The notes under the pieces: generated by a model
Told to the model about the DNA's origin: nothing
The model's database searches: none
The model's input: only the letters and a program-made list of their open reading frames with translations
Assembly (NCBI GenBank): GCA_011799875.1
Contig: CM022299.1
Coordinates: 211,612,070-211,676,069 of the forward strand
Direction: 5' to 3'
From: Thinopyrum elongatum
Lineage: Eukaryota; Streptophyta; Magnoliopsida; Poales; Poaceae
DNA length: 64,000 nt
In this document: positions 12,476 through 24,084 of the stretch, piece by piece
Layout of the letters: every line of letters starts with the position of its first letter
Numbering within the stretch: the first letter of the stretch is position 1
Position numbers and translations under genes: made by a program

Positions 12476-13197
12476 GCCACGGTGAAAAAACAGCCCGTCC
12501 AAAATTTTTTGGACGAACATGCCCCTGACCCTTACTCTTCTAATGACATGTGTCACCCACGTACAGAGTGGTGGAGATCATGGGTGATCGTGGGTGAATA
12601 TTTTAATCCGTCGTGGTATGTGGAATGGTTCGAGCGGCAAAAGCCGAAAATTCATATATGAAAATTTTAAAGTTTTGTTCGCAAATTCTTCAGCTGTCAA
12701 GGACACAGTGAAGACTTTGAACGGGTTTCAAATAGAACGCACATGAAGAATTTGTGAACAGACTAGGTTGAGTTTAGCATAGAGGGGGAACGGGTCCGAT
12801 CACATTCACTTAGAGGAAGAATCAACTTGAAGAATTAGCAATAAGTGAATGTCGTTGAGGACATGCAAAACTCAAATATATATATAGTCAATGAAGAACA
12901 CCAGTCGATTTTTTTTGAAGACTTTGCAAGTTGAAGAATTTGAAAATTTGAAGAATTTGCAAAATGAAGAAAAACTCAATTTTGAAGATTTTCAACTTTT
13001 GTTGGTGGCGTGACCCACCGTATAAGAATGATGATTTTAGACACCACGTATAATTATCGTAGGGCTCTGAGAATCAAATTCTTCGTTAATTTCTTCACAC
13101 TTAATGGGTTAGTCTTCATTGATTGAAGAGAAATGTTACTTCGTGTGTTGCACATCTAAGTCATCAATTTTGCATAAGTGTTAGGATGTGTTTCGTT
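12476..13197 (-). other. non-coding spacer between pol and third ORF
   Basis: This is AT-rich with repeated GAAGAATTTG-type words at 12750-12990. There are no reading frames or motifs. It belongs to the Sirevirus. Confidence 0.6.
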
Positions 13198-15190
13198 TCA
13201 AAGAACATTCGAAGATTCTAAGATATTTAGCTCACACCGCAACTTTCTAAATCTCTTCTCATCCAAGGGCTTGGTGAAGATATCCGCTAGCTGTTCTTTA
13301 GTCTTCACATGATCAATAGAGATGTCGCCCTTCAACACATGATCTCGAAGAAAATGATGACGAATCTGGATGTGCTTTGTCTTCGAGTGCTGAACTGGGT
13401 TATGAGCAATCTTGATGGCACTCTCGTTGTCGCAGTAGAGTGGCACATTCTTCATGTTGATGCCATAGTCCTTGAGGGATTGCTTCATCCACAGCAATTG
13501 AGCACAGCAAGAACCAGCAGCAATATACTCAGCTTCAGCAGTGGAGAGTGATACGCAGTTCTGCTTCTTCGAGGACCAACATACTAAAGATCGTCCGAGG
13601 AAATGGCATGTGCCTGATATTGACTTGCGATCCACTCGATCACCAGCATAGTCAGAGTCAAAATATCCAATGAGATCAAAAGCCTAGCCCTTGGGATACC
13701 ATAATCCAAGTGTTGGAGTGTGATCTAGATATCGAAGAATATGTTTCACAACCTTATAGTGTGACTCCTTCGGTGTAGCTCGAAAACGGGCACACATGCA
13801 AACACTAAGAATAATATCTGGCCTAGATGCACATAGGTACAATAAAGAGCCAATCATGGAGCGGTATACCTTTTGATCGAAGTCAATACCATTTTCATCG
13901 GTGCATAGATGGCCATTTGTGGGCATAGGGATTTTGACGCCTTTGCAATCTTGCATACCGAATTTCCTCTGAACGTCCTTGAGGTATTTCTCTTGAGAAA
14001 TGAAGATGCCATTACGTTGTTGACGAATCTGAAGACCTAAGAAGAATTTCAATTCTCCCATCATGGACATTTGATATTCCTCACTCATCATATAGGCAAA
14101 TTCGTCACTGTAACGTTGGTTAGTACAGCCAAAGATAATATCATCAACATATATTTGGCACATGAATAATTCATCATCATATGTTTTGGTGAAAAGAGTT
14201 GGGTCGAGTGAACCAGGTTTGAAGCCTTTCTTCATGAGGAATTCCTTCAGTGTATCATACCACGCCCGAGGGGCCTGCTTGAGGCCATAGAGGGCCTTAT
14301 TGAGTCTGAAGACTTGGTCAGGATGCTTAGGATCTTCAAAACCTGGGGGTTGAGCAACATATATTTCTTCCTCAAGCTTACCATTGAGGAATGCACTTTT
14401 CACATCCATTTGATATAAGATGATATTATGATGGTTAGCATAAGCAAGCAATATGTGAATAGCCTCAAGTCTAGCAACAGGTGCAAAAGTTTCATCGAAA
14501 TCAATTCCTTCAACCTGTGTGTAGCCTTGAGCTACAAGACGAGCCTTGTTCCTCACCACTAGGCCATTTTCATCTTGCTTGTTGCGGTAGATCCATTTGG
14601 TATCGAAGATATTGTGCTTGCGTGGGTCTGGTCGCTTGACAAGCTCCCACACATTATTCAGCTCAAATTGATGTAATTCCTCTTGCATCGCTTGAATCCA
14701 CTCAGGCTCCAGAAATGCCTCATCAACTTTGGTGGGCTCTGTGATAGAGATGAAAGCAAAATGCCCACAAAAGTTAGACAAATGTGAAGCTTTTGAGCAA
14801 GTGAGAGGACCTGGTGCGTTGATGTCATTGATGATTCTCTCAATCTGTACTTCATTTGCAACGCGAGGATGAGCAGGTTGACGACTTTGATTTGGCTCAG
14901 CATTTTCTTTAGAGCCATTTTCTTCAGATGCACCAGCATGATTTTCTTCATGATTTGGAATGACTTCTTCAGCAGATTCTTCAGTAGGTATGACATCCTT
15001 AGTAGCCTTTAGCTTGATGGATTCCTCAGGAGTCATTTCATCTAGCACAGGAGGTAGGTGCTCTCTTTGTGAGCCATTAGTTTTATCGAACCGCACATCT
15101 ATAGTTTCAACAACCTTGTTGTGATAGGTGTTGAAGATTCTGTAGGTGTGCGAGTCCTTTCCGTAACCAAGCATAAAACCCTCATGTGCT
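13198..15190 (-). pseudogene. Sirevirus reverse transcriptase and RNase H
   Basis: The copia RT frame runs 15174-13684 and the RNase H 13683-13198 in the same frame, separated only by a TAG at 13684-13686. RT landmarks are the NVWELV..P, KWIYRNK and [12 protein letters not shown] blocks, the catalytic [10 protein letters not shown] (near 14150) and [10 protein letters not shown]. RNase H shows AEAEYIAAG, DNESAIKIA and LADIFTKPL, the usual copia C-terminus. The catalytic residues look intact. It copies element RNA into DNA and removes the RNA strand inside particles. The 5' border with integrase is damaged (see 15215-15955). As it stands RT and RNase H would not be made as one protein. Confidence 0.9.
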
Positions 15191-15214
15191 TTTGGTGCAA
15201 ACCCTCATGTGCTT

Positions 15215-15955
15215 TCACCGAAGACTTCTTGTCACATTGGGTTTCTTGTCAGTGATGAGTTCATATGAGGTCTTCTTGAAGAATTTGTGAAGATATACCC
15301 TGTTGATGATGTGGCATGCAGTATCAATTGCCTCAGGCCAGAAGCGATGAGGTGTCTTGTATTCATCAAGCATGGTGTGAGCCATCTCAACAAGAGTCCT
15401 GTTCCTGCGCTCCACAACGCCATTCTGCTGAGGAGTGTATGGGGCAGATAACTCATGAGTAATACCAAGTTCATCAAGATAGTCATCAAGACCAGTATTC
15501 TTGAACTCGGTCCCATTGTCACTACGTATATGTTTGATCTTCACACCGAAATTCGTCGAAGCCCTTGAGTAAAATCGTCTGAAGACTTCCTGCACTTCAG
15601 TTTTGTAAGTAATGACATGCACCCATGTGTAACGAGAATAATCATCAACAATGACAAAGCCATATAGAGATGCTGCATTTGTTAGTGTGGCATAATGAGT
15701 AGGGCCAAAGAGGTCCATATGAAGCAATTCAAAAGGACGAGAGGTAGTCATGATAGTCTTCGAGGGGTGCTTGGCTCTGATCATCTTTCTAGCCTCACAA
15801 GCCCCACAAAGATGATCTTTGAGGAATTTGACACCCTCAATGCCAATGACGTGCTTCTTCTTCATGAGCGTGTGTAAGTTCCTCATGCCAGCATGACCCA
15901 GTCGTCGATGCCATAGCCAGCCTTCTGAAGCTTTTGCAAGTAGACATGTGGTAGG
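15215..15955 (-). pseudogene. Sirevirus integrase
   Basis: The GAG-pre-integrase motif WHRRLGHAG lies near 15915, followed by the zinc-binding CGACE stretch. The catalytic core has the D of HMDLFGP, the D of SDNGTEF and the E of NGVVERRNRTL, so the DDE triad is complete. The frame is lost after KKPNV at about 15220. There a deletion removed the segment normally linking integrase to RT, and a 22-23-bp duplication (CCCTCATGTGCTTT twice, 15179-15218) remains. RT resumes in another frame. The enzyme inserts cDNA into the genome; this copy is truncated. Confidence 0.88.
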
Positions 15956-16333
15956 CTATGGTCCTGCAGAGAAATCAACAATATACAAGTCTCCTCTCCT
16001 AAAGCCTTCGAAGACTTTGGAATTGTTAGATTCCATGAGCACTAAGTAGCGATATTTGCCAAAGACAACAACCATATCAAGATCACAAAGCATTGAGACA
16101 GACATAAGGTTGAATCCGAGGGACTCGACAAGCATGACTTTGTCCATGTGTCGATCCTTTGAGATTGCAACCCTACCGAGACCCAATACCTTGCTTTTGC
16201 CTTTGTCAGCGTAGATGATATGCTTCAAATGTGATGGAGATAAAGGAGAGTCCATCAGTAAGCTCTTGTCACCGGTCATGTGATTAGTACATCCACTGTC
16301 GAGGACCCACTCAGTAGCTTTGGGTAAATCATC
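15956..16333 (-). pseudogene. Sirevirus protease domain
   Basis: Aspartic protease with the active-site motif WVLDSGCTNHMTG (near 16300) followed by a glycine-rich flap region and a LGFNLMSVSMLCD block. It is in frame with gag but separated from it by the stop-filled segment 16334-16591. A TAG at 15956-15958 cuts it from the integrase. The protease processes the polyprotein in the particle. Confidence 0.85.
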
Positions 16334-16591
16334 CTGCAGATGAATTAGTGCTTCTTACAAATTCATATACTTTAGAGTGAAGAATATGACAACAAATTCA
16401 TCAGGCAGAATTTCATCAATTAATGCAACATATGTATATATAGTAGTATGAGGACGTGAGAAATGAATGAATCATTTCTTCATGATTAGCTTGCGTCCTT
16501 TCAAGCATTTCAGGTCTGCAGCAAATTCTTAAGATGATTTAGTTCATCTGGAGACCTGACCCTACATAAGAGATTAGTTCTTTTTCTTCAC
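16334..16591 (-). other. stop-filled insert between gag and protease; candidate intron
   Basis: A 258-nt segment (86 codons) in an otherwise continuous gag-pol frame holds six in-frame stops, about the chance density for non-coding DNA. Its 3' border reads CTAATTCATCTGCAG then GATGAT, a good plant acceptor with branch-like CTAAT. Its 5' border can be read as a GTGAAG donor after the codons for MWV. Removal would restore frame exactly. Other readings are a natural gag stop followed by a spacer, or an old insertion. Confidence 0.45.
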
Positions 16592-19132
16592 CACCCACAT
16601 CTGGAGGCGTGGCAAAGAGTTCATCATTCTGCGAGCTCCATAAGAGAAAGGCGGCATTGAAGCCAATGTGCTTCGTTTCACAGAAGAGGGGTTAGTATAG
16701 GCATATGAATAAGCAGAGAAATTCTTCGAGGACTTATGAACATAATGATTTAAAGAGTAATGCACATATTCATAGCTCTTAGATTTTTCCTGCGAAACAG
16801 AAGTGTTAGCACAATGATGTTCGTATGAGGATTTGGATCCATGTGAGGAATTTGATCCATATAAGGACTTGGATCCATTTGAAGCCTTTCGTCCATATGA
16901 AGAATTTGATCAGGGGTTCCTATTCTTCACAGGTGGTGTCATGATGACATTCACCTAAAGACTTTCAAGGCACCTTTTGGGAACCCAGATTTTCTTCATA
17001 GGGGGACCGTTCCTGCAGTTAGTTCCAACATATCTAGCAAATACTTCACCATTCTGATTTTTGAACAGTTTATAGTTGGAGTCAAATGACTCATCAGATG
17101 AATATGGGGATTCACAAGTAAAGCCAGATAAAGTGGATGGATCTACGGGAGGTCCCATCGCAGCAACCCATGAGGTTTTGGGATACTGCTCAGGTTTCTA
17201 GTAGGTTCCATCAGCATTGAGTTTCCTCTCAAAGGCAATACCCTGTTTCCTAGGGTTCCTGTTCAAGATCTGCTTTTTTAGCACATCACAAAGAGTCTGA
17301 TGCCCTTTGAGGCTTTTGTACATGCCTGTCACATACAATTCCTTCAACCCTGCATTTTCGTCAGTGATACTAGTGGTATCCTCAGATGAGGAATTTGTGA
17401 CCACAGAGATAGTTGAAGAATTTGCAGCAATAGAAGCATTTGAACTTTCAGGTGAAGAATTAACAGTTTCACATTCAATGCAGTTCAAACATGGTGGAAT
17501 AAATTCTTCCTGAGCGGAACTGATCTGTTGAGCAAGTAATGAATCATTTTCCTTCTAAATATCTTCATGACTCACCCTTAGCTTCTCAAGATCTTGCTTT
17601 CTTTGAAGAAATTCATAAGAAAGCTTCTCATGATCGGCTAAGAGAGTTTCATGACGACTTTGAAGGTTGTCAAACTTAGACTGTAGTTGCTGAAGATTAT
17701 CAGTTAGTGTTTGAGTTCGATCCATTTCCTCACCTAACAGATCATCGCTTTTGTCTAGCATATTTTGAACCTTTTCCAAAGCCTTTTGTTGTTTAGCAGC
17801 AATATTAGCAAGTTTGGAATAGCTGGGTTTGAGGTTTTCATCAGATTCATCCTCACTTGATTCAGAGGAGGGATATTTGAATACCTTGGCACCTTTTGCC
17901 ATGAAGCAATAGGTGGGAGCATAGTCATCGTTGCCGTCATCAGTAGTGTTGGGGAAGCCCTTTTCCTCAGTGTTGAAGATGGAATTGCTGACGTAAGCAG
18001 TAGCGAGGGCTAGGCTTGCCACACCAGAGTCTGACTCCTCAGATGCCTCCTCTTCCTCATGTTCCTCAGATTCAGCTTCAGAGTCCATTTCCTTGCCAAT
18101 GAATGCCCGAGCCTTCTTGGAACTGCTCTTCTTGTGAGATGAAGACTTTGAAGATTTTGACGATGAGGACTTTGAAGATTTCTTCTTCTTCTTTGAGTCA
18201 TCTGAACTATCATCCTTGTATTTCTTATTCTTTCATTCCTTTGCCCACGGAGGACAATCAGTTATGTAGTGATCAGGTTTCTTGCATTTGTGGCAAGTTC
18301 TCTTCTTGTAATCATGGGATGAGGAATCTGATCTAGTGTCATCACCTTTTGAAGATTTTACAAAGCGACCACACCTTGAGAACTTCTGGAATTTCCTCAC
18401 GAGCATTGCTAGCTCCTGGCTTAGTTCTTTAGGGTCACCAAGGCTGCTATCAGAATCTTCTCCTTCAGATGAGGAAACTGCCTTGGCCTTCAGTGCGCAT
18501 GATCTTCCATAGCTTAGCCCGTAGAGATCTCTCTTTTCAGCTTGTTGGAATTCATGAGTGTTCAGCCTCTCAAGGATATCAGCAGGATCTAGTGACTTAT
18601 GGTCTCCACGTTCTTGAATCATTAGTGCCAGTGTATCAAATGAAGAATCGAGTGACCTCAGCAATTTCTTCACCACCTCATGGTCGGTGATGTCAGTGGC
18701 ACCAAGTGCTTGAAGCTCGTTTGAAATGTCAGTGAGGCGATCAAAGGTTTGCTGGACATTCTCATTGTCAAGTCTTTTGAAGCAGTTGAAGAGATTGCGA
18801 AGAACATCAACTCGAGAATCACGTTGGGTTGAGATTCCTTCGTTGACCTTGGACAGCCTATCCCAGATAAGCTTTGCAGACTCCAAAGCACTCACTCTGC
18901 CGTACTGTCCTTTGCTTAGATGGCCACATGTGATATTCTTCACTTGAGAGTCGAGTTGCTTGAATCTCTTCACATCAGCAGCGTTCACGGAAGGAGCGAC
19001 AGAGGGAACGCCATTTTCAACAACGTACTAGAGATCATTGTCAATTGCCTCAAGATGCATGCGCGTCTTATTCTTCCAGTAGGGGTAGTCCGTCCCATCA
19101 AAGGTAGGACACCCAGCCGAGACCTTGATCAT
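16592..19132 (-). pseudogene. Sirevirus gag
   Basis: I take the start as the ATG at 19132 (MIKVSAGCP.., then a DGTDYPYW block typical of copia gag). A UBN2-type capsid region follows, then the zinc knuckle CHKCKKPDHYITDC near 18290, a Lys/Ser-rich run, an acidic run with CFMAKG, and a coiled-coil segment at 17560-17800. The frame then continues towards the protease with KKIWVPK-type motifs. Long gag with coiled-coil is a Sirevirus trait. All segments share one frame but are cut by stops at 19028-19030 (a Trp-like TGG to TAG change at codon 35), 18233, 17555, 17198, 16955 and near 16910. It forms the particle shell when intact. Confidence 0.85.
16826..16912. repeat. short tandem repeat in gag
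   Basis: About four imperfect 24-bp units built on GATCCATATGAAGAATTT-like words encode Ser/Gly/Asn/Lys repeats (SNSSHGSKS) on the minus strand. It is coding repeat expansion within the gag-protease linker. Confidence 0.6.
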
Positions 19133-19200
19133 GCCTGCAGTCGACAAAACTAAAACTCTAGGTGGTTAAACCAAAATCACACAGAACAAGGGAGTACCTT

Positions 19201-19212
19201 GCTCTGATACCA
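19201..19212 (-). other. primer-binding site of the Sirevirus
   Basis: TGGTATCAGAGC on the minus strand, two bases from the 5' LTR edge at 19215. Initiator-Met tRNA primer. Confidence 0.9.
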
Positions 19213-19214
19213 AT

Positions 19215-20692
19215 TGAAAGTGTGTTATATCGACTAGTGGGGGGTGAATAGGTGATTTTTACAAATTCGTCACTGAGGAAATACTACTTGAAGAATTTGC
19301 TAAGTGACGAACAACAAGCAGCGGAATAAGTACTCAAGTGCAAGCATAACATGGCAGTAACACAGTCATCATGATGATATGAAACAAGCACAGAGCATAG
19401 GTAGCGTGTAAACAAGATAAGCAGGCAAAAGACTAGATGACTGAAGAATTAGGATTGAGGAAATTGAGAAAGTCTTCAGTCAAAGTCTTCACACAGTAAC
19501 GATCAATTTCATCAACACATGAATGAGGAAATGAAAGGGTTGAGGAAATAGAACCAGTAGCTCGGTGAAGACAATGATTTGGTAGACTAGTTCCAACTGT
19601 TGTGACAGTTGTACATCTGGTTGGTGCGGCTAGGTATTTAAACCTGAGGACACACAGTCCTCACAGTATTCTCCTTGAGCTAAGGTCACACAGACCTCGC
19701 CCAATCACTCGTGGTAAGTCTTCACAGGTGACTTCCAAACCTTCACAGACTTGGTCACTCGGCAATACACAATTCCTCTTGGATGCTCTAGACCATGACG
19801 CCTAACCGTCTGGAGGATGCACAGTCCTCAACGGTAACAAGCGTCGGTTCAACACAGGAACAATCTCTTCAGTGATGCTCAATCACTTTGGGTTTTAGGT
19901 GTTGGGTTTGGGTTTTTCCTCACTGATGATTTTCTCTCAAAGTCCTCTGAGGATGGGATGCTCTAAATGACAAGTGTCAGTTTCTCTCGGAGCAGCCAAC
20001 CAGCTAGTGGTTGTAGGGGGCGGCTATTTGTAGCCGGGGAGCAGCCCGACATGATAAGACATAAATGCCCTTCAACGATATGACCGTTAGGTGGGTAGGA
20101 TATTTTGGACAGCTGTCGATAGCACAACAACGGTCGGAAATTTGAGCTCTCAAATTCCTCAGGGCTATCATGTTCCTCACTTGTAGGCAATCCGCACTGG
20201 CGAATTCCTAACTTCTCAGTCAGAACAAATTCCTCAGAGAACAGAAGATCTTCGTCTCTGTCACTGAAGAAATTAACTAAACTGTATGAGATTTCCAATG
20301 GCTTCACTCGAAAGGATTGGGTTGGTGTAGGATTTGAGATGTGCATCTCTTGGAAACTTTTCCTTAGTTTTACCTCGACCCCCTTTAACAGTACGGTGTT
20401 TCCTATGACTCAAGAAAGGGAAAACAAAACTACGGAAAAAAAGTCTTCACGCTTCATAATCCTCGCATCAATATCAAAGTCTTCAAGGTCACACCAATTT
20501 CCTCAATTTCAAAGTCTTCAAGAAAACCAAAGTCTTCAATTGAAGACATTCATTTTTAGGGGTCGACTTTCTTCGTAAATATCAAACTCCTCATAGACTT
20601 ATAGAACCTATGTACACTCACAAACACATTAGTCCCTTAACCTATAAGTCTTCAATACACAAAAATCACTAGGGGCACTAGATGCACTTACA
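19215..20692 (-). mobile_element. 5' LTR of the Sirevirus
   Basis: This pairs with 6873-8373. It starts TGAAAGTGTG and ends CACTTACA on the plus strand. The promoter box at 20025-20032 reads TACAAATA instead of the TATAAATA in the other LTR, so the LTR that should drive transcription has a damaged TATA box. Frames seen inside (for example 19963-20346) also occur in the other LTR and are not genes. Confidence 0.9.
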
Positions 20693-20845
20693 GTATCCGT
20701 GAGTTGATTATACGATATGCATCAAACAATTTCAAATTCATAATACTCAATCCAACACAAAGAACTTGAAAGAGTGCCCCAAGATTTCTACCAGAGAAAC
20801 AAGGACGAAAATGTGCATCAACCCCTATGCATAGATTACCCCTAT
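20693..20845 (-). mobile_element. gypsy LTR fragment, second part
   Basis: This continues the LTR interrupted at 6872, starting with the GTATC target duplication (20693-20697). It ends near 20845 where Sirevirus-like sequence begins. A 17-bp local duplication (CCCTATGCATAG twice, 20814-20850) marks the junction. Confidence 0.55.
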
Positions 20846-22327
20846 GCATAGTTGACCTTCGAGGATCAAACGATCTATCATATGCTCACCTACACAATTT
20901 GCCCTCTGGTAGGTGTCACTACTGATGGCATGATTCCTGAAGTTCTTCGGAACACTCTCTACGCCATTGCAAGCAAATACATTTTGGATGTTGAAGATAT
21001 GTTTCCACGAATCCTGAAAGGCTCTCCATAGTTTTCGTTTAGCCTCAAAGCATTCATGCCAGAAGTTTATTGATTACAGTAGGAAAGCTAGTTATCTATC
21101 CAAGGAGAGTCACAAATGTTTCGTTCTGCCACCCCATGATACTATGCAAGTTATGCACGAATTTTCCTCGGGAAAATCACTGGCTACCAGTCCTCAGAAT
21201 GCTCGCACATTTGATGGCCCTCAGCTTCCTCAGCGAGAAAGAATGATTAGGCCACAACCTCCAACTCATCTTGAAGTTAGCATGTGGACCCAACAACTTT
21301 TTCTGCAACACTTCATCGAATATCGGCTCGAAAAAGAACAGTTGGCCTCTGAACCGAACACGCTTCCTAATTGCACTCGAATGCTTCAGCTTATCGCTGA
21401 TGAAAACAATAAATGCCTCTAGAAGCTGCTTTGAAAGTTTTTCACCAAGAAGAAACTCACCACCACTAACATCAAGGAGATCTATGACTATATTGATCAA
21501 GGGTTCAAGGTTGAAGATTTTCAGCAGTGAAGCACACCACCTATGCCAGCCCGTGCTCCATCTACAAATCTTCTTCGACTCCTACTGAAGAAACTACTAG
21601 AAGAATCTATAGCAACCTCCCCTACATTCAAACCCACAGAAGGAAATCCCATATCTAGAGTTGATCCTACTGGTGCTGAAGTGCGAGGATCCTCTGGTCA
21701 ACCACACCCTATTCTACACGAAGATCAAGCAACTGGAAATGATTATGAAAAACTTCTCGAAGCACTTGTCACGTACGACGATGAAGAACTGGCTACTGCA
21801 TCTGAAGGCTCCGGTAATGACACTTCTAGAAATGCTTCTGATTCGTCTGTACCTCCTACCTGACTCATGTTATTCGTCACCTTTTTACCACTTGTTGACA
21901 AACAAGGGGAGAATTACATCAAGTTTCTCATAGATTTGCTTTGGTTTGACATTCATTGTAAAACTCTCGTATACTGCTGGTATGTAATATTAAACCCCCA
22001 CTACTGCATTATATGTCTCTCAAGAATTTATTTTATAGTTGGAAATTTTATCAGAAGTTACGAATGATTGCACTGCTATATCATTGGATATTACCTTTCG
22101 GTGTGATCTATTACCCTTGAAGATTTGAAATGTCTCTTCATCGAATCTATTCTAATATATGCGCAGGGAATTGAACATCGATTTTTATATCCCTCCATAC
22201 ATTTAGGGGGGACATTTCATCTTTGAGACAAGTAACACTTGTTCACTTTTGCATTCTATTATTCATTTATCTATCCTTACTTCGATGATTATCTGTTATG
22301 TCAACAATCGTCCAAAAAGGGGGAGAT
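20846..22327 (+). mobile_element. 3' internal part of a second Sirevirus-like copia element
   Basis: This sits upstream of a purine tract and LTR, so it is the 3' non-pol region of a plus-strand element truncated on its left. Two in-phase frames (21144-21422 and 21543-21863) encode a hydrophilic protein of no recognised family, in the position of a Sirevirus third ORF, separated by stops at 21420 and 21528. A second purine tract, CAAACAAGGGGAGAA, lies at 21899; multiple purine tracts are characteristic of Sireviruses. No RT or integrase is present. Confidence 0.55.
22314..22327 (+). other. polypurine tract
   Basis: AAAAAGGGGGAGAT directly before the LTR start at 22328. It is the same motif as in the complete Sirevirus at 8374-8388. 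Confidence 0.8.
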
Positions 22328-23632
22328 TGTTGGAGCAATAATTTGCCTCCTTGTGTTTTGGAGATTCTTGTCATAAACAGTGGGAGACTAATGTGATTTC
22401 TAGTGCACACAGAGTGACAAGTCTCTGAAGTCATGTGGAGTTTGGAACAAGCTCTACTGATAATCTTCTACACGTAGTGAAGATTATCACCGAAGATTAT
22501 GTCCGTCGAAAGTGGCTCCCCAAAATTTTGATGTGAAGCAATTGGTTCGATGATTGTCCAAAGAAATTGACTGCAGGTGAGAAGTTTGAAGATGAAGCAA
22601 AGACATAGCATTTTTTCATTGTTCTTCTTTCTCTTTCTTAAGTCATAGGACCACCATACTATTAAGAGGGGTATAGTGTTCGAAGCTTACGATTCTCTGA
22701 TGCTAAACCCGAATCATATGTGAGATGAGAGAAATCTCTTTGTGTTTCGAATAAATACTTGTCAGTAAGAGATGGAGTTCTTCTTTGCTGTGAGAGATTT
22801 GATTCGGACCAAGGATTTAGCTTTACTTGCTGTACAAGTAATGTTACCGTTGTGCTAAAAAATTGGACTGTTAGATACGTGTCGGTTGGACATTAGCTGA
22901 GTGGTCATGTCCAAAATGATCTTTTCCCATCGGGAAGACTGTGACTATAAATATCCCACCCCATCCATCATGCATCATTGGCTACACCATGTGATCCCGA
23001 GAAGATTGTGTGAGCACCCTCTCCCCCGAGTGATTTGAGTTTAAAATCCACCGACAAAACCCTAGAGCCAAAAAATTAGATAGTGGTTTAGCATCACTAG
23101 AATCAAAGTCCAGTATGCTCTGCCTATTAATCTTGAGAGATGTGAACTCTATAGATGGTTAGGTGTCAAGTTCTTCGGTGACCAAGAGTAATTGTGGTTC
23201 ACGAAGAAGTCTGTAAAGGTTCGGATATCACCTCAAGTATCTACCATGAGTGATCGGCACTGGTTGACTAATCAGTTGTTGAGGAGAATAGGGCGAAGAG
23301 AGTTTATCTTCTGTGTTCAATCAGAAACCCCTCTAACCAGATGTAGACCTTCTGCAGAAGGGCAAACTAGTTTAGCAAATCCTCTATCGCCATTGAGCAT
23401 GACTAGTCATCTCTTCACTCAATTTACTTTTGCTTATCTTTCATGAATTATGTTTCGACCATGTGATTGATTCTCGTTTTCTGTCTTAGTTCTCATTGGT
23501 TAGTTGTTTTTCGCATTTAGTTCACTGTTATCTTTCGTTCTGCTAATGGGTTCCGAGAGATTTGAAGTTTTAGAACAAAAATTTAAATCTCCCATTCACT
23601 TTCCCCTCTGGTAGACATACTTTGTTCCTACA
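22328..23632 (+). mobile_element. 3' LTR of the second Sirevirus-like element
   Basis: It starts TGTTGGAGCAATAATTTG and ends CCCCTCTGGTAGACATAC..TTCCTACA, 1305 bp. The CCCCTCT near the end mirrors the AGAGGGGG near the start of Sirevirus LTRs. No matching 5' LTR is in the window. Confidence 0.65.
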
Positions 23633-23634
23633 AA

Positions 23635-24084
23635 CTAGTTTGGCTTTAGAAACCCCTCTAGTTTCTCCCACCATTTCGGTCTGCAAAAATCCCTTAAACT
23701 CACTCGTACGCGGTTCCGACAAACTACCCTCAGCAAGAATCTTACAAATACGACAGAAATCAACAAAAGGTATCTTGAATGTTTTATCATAGAGATGAAA
23801 TTATATGCTAGGCACATCCTATCCAGGCATGAATCTGAAATTTGCATGAAAGTATTGGTAAGGAGTTGGTACTGATCACACTCTTTTGTGAGGAAGGAAG
23901 TCAATCCTGCGTTCTCCACCAATTGTACGAAGTTGTGTTGAAAACCGGCTTCGCCAATGAAAGTGTTGCACGGCCATTTGCACGACCGCACCTCGGCATC
24001 ACGAGGAAGGTCGTACATAGGTGCCTCTTGCGAAGTTCCTCCAGAACCCCAGCTTGAAGCACCCCGTTGCATCCTTTTAAACAT
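23635..24084 (-). pseudogene. gypsy gag N-terminal fragment
   Basis: A minus-strand frame of 149 codons from an ATG at 24084. It has a block of the type DLPRDAEVRSCKWPCNTFI..AGFQHNFVQLVENAGLTSFL..CDQYLLTNTF, which I recognise as the start of a common Triticeae gypsy first ORF. It ends at 23635 against the Sirevirus-like LTR. It is truncated and carries no downstream domains. Confidence 0.55.

Larger units (their letters stand above)
6873..20692 (-). mobile_element. complete Ty1/copia Sirevirus (Maximus-like), 13.8 kb
   Basis: A full-length minus-strand element with two LTRs (1501 and 1478 bp), a Met primer site, a purine tract and an exact 5-bp target duplication. The gene order on the minus strand is gag (with zinc knuckle and coiled-coil extension), protease, integrase, RT, RNase H, then a large third ORF in the position where Sireviruses carry an extra or envelope-like gene. 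That order, the copia integrase-before-RT arrangement, the 14-kb size and the LTR start TGAAAGTG.. point to the Maximus lineage. The LTRs differ by a few percent by eye, so the insertion is not recent. Multiple stops and frameshifts mean it cannot make its own proteins. Confidence 0.85.

Noticed and set aside
20814..20850. Duplicated CCCTATGCATAG as a target-site duplication
   Set aside because: The two copies are adjacent rather than flanking an element; more likely a local slip at the junction of two fragments.
22328..23632. Angela/WIS LTR (starts TGTTGGA like LTR B at 51850)
   Set aside because: Only the first bases agree; the purine tract AAAAAGGGGGAGAT and the CCCCTCT near the end fit Sirevirus LTRs better.
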